Shown here in pieces: positions 58,401 through 64,000 of a DNA stretch of 64,000 nucleotides (positions within the stretch are counted from its first letter, which is position 1; each line of letters opens with the position of its first letter). The notes under the pieces were generated by a model. The model saw only the letters and a program-made list of their open reading frames with translations. It was not told the DNA's origin and searched no databases. The stretch lies in contig JAMXBD010000013.1 in NCBI GenBank assembly GCA_024138025.1, positions 1-64,000 on the forward strand, given 5' to 3'. Origin of the DNA: Combretum micranthum. Taxonomy: Eukaryota > Streptophyta > Magnoliopsida > Myrtales > Combretaceae. Both the position numbers and the translations under genes were made by a program.

Positions 58401-59449
58401 GTAACTAAGGAAAAATTAATCTAGCTAATTAGCATATATATTTATTTTATTTTCGTACCTTGTTGAGCCTAGATTCTAACTTGGATCTATGGTAAACCAA
58501 GGCTATTTAACTTGGTTTTTAATATTTTTTGAAAGAGGGAATTGATTTTTTGGATGTGTTGATGCTTGGATAGGATATAGGAAGTAAGATAAAGTTTATA
58601 TTTGCTTTAAAGCTCCTTAAAGGTTGTCTAAGTAAAGGAATTGGTGAATGAAAGTGGCCGATTCGTAACTCCTTTTGTAGCTAGGATTTAAATTTGTTTT
58701 TGTGGGGATTATGAGCTAATTTAGTGTCTAACTTAAAGCTATATATATGTACTAAGGTTAGATTAAAGTTAGGAGGCTAAAGAGGGTGTTTTGGGCTTAG
58801 AAAAATCACAAATTGCAGCTGGGAAATTCGGATACGAATTTTGCTGCATTGGATGACGAATTTTTTGGTCTAATATTGACATATTTGTGGGGCATTAATT
58901 GTGTTGTTTACTAGGGGCTCAACTTTACAGCATTTTTTTTTTTTGTTCTCCACGGTGGTTGCATGTGTTTTGGACCAAATTTCTTTTGTTATTTTCTAGC
59001 CAATAATTAGTGTTTGAAGTGTACATTGAAGGCCTTTTACTGGTGCTTATTTGGTCAAAATTTTCAACTCAAGCTAAGCCTATATTTTTCCAAAACAGAG
59101 CTGCAATTTGAGTAAATACTGCTGCTATTTCCACAGGAATTCATGTCTAATTTGCAGCTGGTATACAACATGTTTTAAACTGAAATTTCATTGCATTAAA
59201 TGTTGACCACATGTGGAGTGTTTTGATTGAGTTAAATGCTATTTTCAAGTTGAATTTGGACGCTCAACTTGGGTGCAAATCTGGACATGAAGCAGCCGAA
59301 TTCCTCTGTTCCAGCGTGAATATCCTCTGCCCGTGCTTGTTGATTTGCTTCCGTTTCAAATTTTTTTTGTTACTTGTTTATTATTTGCTTAATAATAATT
59401 TACTAAAATATTTTAGCAAATATTAATTTATAAATGTATGTTTATAACA
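55489..59449 (-). mobile_element. LTR, family X copy c
   Basis: It begins TGCCACGCCTC at 55489, like copy b at 20218, and stays homologous to copy b for about 1.7 kb (55489-57100), including TACCATATCACGTGTGCACC and the region disrupted in b by the Tekay-type LTR. The right edge near 59449 is a guess where the AT-rich module resumes; target duplications are not recognisable. The interior includes an AT-rich trinucleotide tract (57250-57550) and no coding frame of note. Confidence 0.55.
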
Positions 59450-61395
59450 ATTAGATAAGAGTTTTATCGAAATAAAATTTATCTAAGCTTCTACAAAAAC
59501 TCTAGATTGTTTATATTTTCAAATTTTTAATTTAGAGTTTACACGATTAATTATTTTGATTATTTTAACTTATTTGATTAAATTTTTCAAGTCCAATAAA
59601 TCAAATTAGGAACTAAGTCTTAATGGGTTCAGAATTCCCTAACAAGTATAATAATGGTTTGGAAATTTTTATTTGAGCTCCAGACTTGTAATTATTTATC
59701 TAAATTAGTATCTACTATGTATTTATAATCCTAGTAATTCATCTTTAGATTATTGTTTTGTACTAATAAGTTTTGTTAATAGACTATATCTTATCGGTTT
59801 TGAAATTTAGAGCTACTTCTAATTATATCTTGAATTATCAATTCAAGATACGAAATCTCGTTATTAGTATCTATTAAGGTCAAAGAAATTTTTATTCCTG
59901 TTTTTCAAACTAGGAATGGGTTTATTACAATTCATAGATCTATTCAAAGATTTTTGTTGAATCATACATTTAATATTAGTTTCACATTTGCTAATTTGTT
60001 CATTTTCTAGTTATGAAAGTTATTGAAGGTTACATTGGCAACTTAGGATTTTAATTTCTAAAATCTCTAAATCTTTTAATTAGAATATTAGTGAAATTTA
60101 AATATTTATTTAAGATCTAGATTCTTAGATATCATTCTATTTCTTATCTTATTGTATCTTTTGTAATTTTAGTGATTTATCTTTAGTCTATAATTTTATA
60201 ACTTGTAGGTTCTAAAAATTAATCATCTGTTATTGTGATTTAAAATTAAGGTTAACTATGATTTCTTATTAGACTATTGATCATTTTACCAAATATTATG
60301 TTTTACTGAATAGGAGTTATTTATACTAATTTGTTAATAACAACATATTTTTGTCTAGTGCTACTTAATATTATTAACAAATTGAAAATAGTTTGAACAC
60401 TATTATTTCATTATTTAACAAGTGTAGAATTTATTTTCTAAGTATTAAGCTTAGGAAAAAAAACTCAGGAATTTATATTAACAATTAGTTTATCGTTGTT
60501 TATAAATTATTTGAGATCATCGAAGTTACAGCTGGTATTTCGAAATTTTTTATTGGTAAGATTCTAATCTTTCTAATTATAATCAAATTCATTCGCACTT
60601 TAACTTTTAAATCGAGAAAAATTTGGAGTGATTTTTATACTTGTTCAAATATTTTATATAATCCTATATTATTTTAGTACGTTAAAATTAGGTTACGTAA
60701 AATTAGGGGGATTATAGGGTTTTTATTTGGTCATATGTTTAACATCTATTTTACATTTATTATTTTGTTTATTTTACTAGTTATGAAGATACTCAGGTGA
60801 CACTTATTAAATTAAAATTTTATTCTCAAAAATATTCTATCTAAAATATTGATGTAATTCAAATATTTAATTAGGGTTTAGATTCTTAAGTATTGATCAA
60901 TTTTTGATATTTTTGCTTGTTTTTATAATTCTAATGATTTATCTTTAAACTATCTTTATATAACCAATAGGTTTTAGAAATTACTTGTCTTTATTGTATT
61001 TTGAAAATTTATGATTAGCTACAATTATTTGTTGAATTATTGATTATTACCACAGAATATTATCTTTTATTGTTTAGGAATTATTTATTCTATTATAGTA
61101 AATTTTCTAGTGTTGTTTTATAGTCTTAAAATATTAAAGGTAATTTAATAATCATTATATCACTATTAAGATCTTATTTTTCTAAATTTGAGTTAAGGAA
61201 ACTGATTTAAATTTTACAGTAACAATTGGTTTATCAGCGATCATTATTTGTTCATACTTTAATAATTTTTAATTCACGAAAAATTAGGAGTGATTTCTAT
61301 GACTTTTCATTATAGTTCTTTATAATTCTATATTATATTTTTAATAATTATTATAATCGGTTTATGTAAAATTAGGGTAATTACAAGTATTACCC
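59450..61395. repeat. Diverged tandem AT-rich modules
   Basis: The segments 60018-60787 and 60788-61395 are two diverged copies of a unit about 770 bases long: TAGTTATGAAR followed by parallel text, and TAATGATTTATCTTTA-like words at 60165 and 60940. A partial third copy lies at 59580-60017. No open frames or known element ends; possibly an old LTR or satellite-like duplication. Confidence 0.6.
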
Positions 61396-62559
61396 TTTTT
61401 TCTACTATTTAGCCTAAAATACGAAGCAATATCTATCATTAACTAAATTATCAAACCCTAAGATTAATTGTTTATGCTTTAACAACTTAGAAATCAATCA
61501 CAAGACATACCTTTATCTTGATTACTTAAACCCTAACTTATCACAACAAAAGATTTATTAGTGAATTATTGATGCTTTGCACTGTAGAATCGCACAAGTA
61601 AATCAATTACTCCCCCAAGTTAATCAATTCCTAATCATACATGAGATAATGGAGACCTCTCCCTCACTAACGTCATATAAGATCACATTAAAGATCAAGA
61701 TTCTTAAATAAAGATTTATGAAGAAAATCAAAGGTTCCCTACCTTTAGGTGAAACATGTAATTTTTCTATTCATGTAGATCTATCTTATTAGATGAAGTC
61801 TCTTTCTATCTAATAAGAATCATACAAGCAATCAACTTTGTACACCAATCAATTGGAAGAAAGTTAAAACACATGAATAGATACAAAACATAAACTTTTT
61901 ACTACTCAAAACAAATTCAAATCATTTAGATTTAGGGTTTCACAAGATTCAGGGTATAAAGAATTACTCCTCCATAGGATTTACAATAAACATAACAAAT
62001 CTAGAGAAGTAAAGATTAAACATCATAAAACAATGGAACTCTTGATTTGTCTTTGCAATCTCCAATGGATCTAAAGCAATTTCCTTATCGGTGGCTCTTT
62101 TCTCTCCTAGAGTTTTTGGAAATGTGAAAAGATTATAAACTAAAAGGTTTGGACGAGTATTTATAGAATTGTAGCCGTCCTATAATGTACCCCTGCCATG
62201 TGTACGGTCGTGCTCGTGGTAAGGTACTTTGGAAACTCTTTAATTTCTTCGTTGATCAAGTTCTTTCCATCAACACAACCTTATACACTTCTTTGGCAGC
62301 AACTTGAGTATATTTTAGAGTAGTTTCTAGTCACTTTTCACACTGGAACACTAGCATGTACATGCACATGTTGTAGGTTTATGTACATTGTAAAAATCAA
62401 CTTTTGTATACTTTGCCAATTTTTTCCATTTTTTGCTTGAATCCCCTTAAATATTTGAAATATCATCTTTAAACCCTAAAACCAAATATTAATTAATTAA
62501 GTACCCTTTTATTAGTAAATTCATATCAAATCTATACAAAATCATATCAAATAAGTATT
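61396..62559. other. Unassigned, LTR-like sequence
   Basis: AT-rich sequence with no coding frame. A minus-strand TATAAATACTCG at about 62155-62166 followed by a leader-like stretch suggests an LTR promoter region, but I cannot find matching ends. Confidence 0.35.
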
Positions 62560-63357
62560 ATGAATAAGGATCTTTCAACATTTATCAATATTTCTCTCTC
62601 TACCTCCTTCTTTTTATTGAAAGGAAACCTTTTGAGATATAAGCTTTTGGTTTTTAACGTTCAAAATATTTGTTATAGGTTGTTGATATCTCATATGGTA
62701 TCTTGATCTCCATATTTTGACATTGGTTGTATTCAAAATTTAAACATTACAAACTGATGCTTGATGTTTATCTTCAAAACCATCCTTTATTTAACTTGAA
62801 GAACTCATCCAAATCTGTTCCAAATCTGGTAAGAATTAATCTTCAACGGTATAATTAATGTCCCTGTGATCTCTTCCTTTTTTGGAAACAACTTCTTTGG
62901 ATAAACTTAAATCCCCTTAGATATCAACCAACTTTAGTGGAACATATGAGTATATTACCCAAATATACTCATTTTCTCGGAGCTAGGTCTTCAAGATATT
63001 ATTTGACCTGATCTGGAAAGGATTTGACTGAAACTGGAATGATCTACCATGAACTATGCGTAAACTATCTCGCTATCAAAAATTGCAGAAAAACCTTCTA
63101 GATATCTTCTAGAAAACCTTATGGATATCTATTGAAACTTCCGTTCTTTATCTTTTTTTTATATATGCCTTCTGGAACAACTTCTAGATGTCTTAAACTT
63201 GTCTTATTCTTCCAGTACAGTCTCTGGACTTCCTCTAAGTAATCTGACACTATTCATTTTTCTTCTTTTTCTTTAACTTAAAACTGCGCATTGATAAACG
63301 TTAGTAATCTTTTTGCACTTTTGTTATCATCAAAACTTATTTAATGAGAGCCTAGTG
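62560..63357 (-). mobile_element. SIRE-type 3' LTR, partial
   Basis: The stretch matches the 5' part of the SIRE LTR on the minus strand: AAGTTTTGATGATAACAAAAG near 63315-63340, as at 12340-12365, and related text back to about 62560. The outer (left) end with the CCCCCTC box is not found, so it is truncated or very diverged. The inner edge at 63357 borders a polypurine tract. Confidence 0.7.
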
Positions 63358-63371
63358 TTCTCCCCCTTTTT
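63358..63371 (-). other. Polypurine tract of right-hand SIRE element
   Basis: AAAAAGGGGGAGAA on the minus strand directly abuts the LTR start. Similar tracts lie at 63405-63417 and 63820-63833. Confidence 0.8.
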
Positions 63372-64000
63372 GATGGTAACAAAACATTTGTTAAACAAAA
63401 ATAATTCTCTCCCCTTTTTGTTATCAACAAAATACAATTCAAAAAAGATATGACCAAATATGAATTTCATTCATTCAAAAGACAAGCACACTTTTCAAGT
63501 ATGTATAGAAGTCAAAACATTAACATTTTTTTGTAGAAATTTCTTAGAAAAACAGAATTTTATAAATAATGCAGATTTTTGGGAAAAAAACTATAGAAAA
63601 TGTACCGAATTATAGAATATGCACAGTGAATTGTAGAAAATGCAAAAAATTGCAGAATTACTACTAGAATCGTAGTAAAAATAGAATTGTGCAGCATTGT
63701 TGCATAAATAAGGCAAAATTTTGTCATATGGTGCAGAATTATTAACATATATAATAAAAATTTCAAAGTAAAACAATTTCAACACATTCGTTCTATTTAC
63801 TTATTTTTGTTTCAAACATTTCTCCCCCTTTTTATTTCAAAAGGATAACTAACTATCTTTCCAAAGCAATTTTCTTTAAGTCAAATAGTTAAAAAAAAAA
63901 CATATTTATATTCTTTTAGCTTCTCTTCCTTTAAAAATTTCTTTTAAAAACTATGCTTCCCCTTAATATGATACCAACTAATTTTATATTAACCAAAACA
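63372..64000 (-). mobile_element. 3' internal end of a SIRE-type element
   Basis: Non-coding sequence upstream of the 3' polypurine tract of a minus-strand SIRE element that continues beyond the window. Repeated polypurine tracts and A/T-rich text fit the long 3' region of SIRE elements; the small frames (63560-63785) show no domain. Confidence 0.6.

Overview
The window is plant nuclear DNA, AT-rich and made almost entirely of LTR retrotransposons inserted into one another. I find no host gene, rRNA or tRNA. The lineages (Ty1/Copia SIRE-type; Ty3/Gypsy Tekay-type chromovirus, Athila and Ogre/Tat) are angiosperm families, and the density of nesting and solo LTRs fits pericentromeric or heterochromatic DNA of a large dicot genome. 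I cannot name the species.

Left part (1-20217). A SIRE-type Copia element lies on the minus strand. Its decayed gag is at 376-1798, followed by a tRNA-iMet primer site, and its 5' LTR runs from 1848 to 12380. Two insertions split that LTR: a solo LTR of family Y (2052-6190) and a 5'-truncated Tekay chromovirus (about 6657-12239, pol plus 3' LTR). A second Y solo LTR (12465-15728) and a probable family X LTR (17212-20145) follow.

Centre (20218-55000). One solo LTR of family X, flanked by agtat target duplications almost 35 kb apart, contains everything else. Inside it are a Tekay-type solo LTR (21344-23787, atatt) and an Athila element (about 24915-53888). The Athila element holds a complete minus-strand Ogre element (28744-44190, atttg) between its protease and RT regions. 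A Y solo LTR (46269-51044, gtcct) splits its integrase, and that Y LTR itself contains a SIRE solo LTR (47995-49514, ctttt). The target duplications let the order of insertion be read directly.

Right part (55001-64000). This holds an AT-rich module repeated with divergence, another X LTR (55489 to about 59449), about 1.2 kb unassigned, and the 3' LTR and 3' internal end of a minus-strand SIRE element.

All protein-coding regions are pseudogenes with stops and frameshifts; the Ogre element is the best preserved. The most unusual signals are in the long LTRs. They include an array of short hairpins with one constant loop (GATGCA) and stems that differ but stay complementary. They also include a small acidic open frame behind a splice-acceptor-like site that recurs in three LTR families, and GC-rich islands with inverted repeats. 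Assignments rest on reading motifs, termini and target duplications by eye; no database search was run. X and Y are labels used only here.
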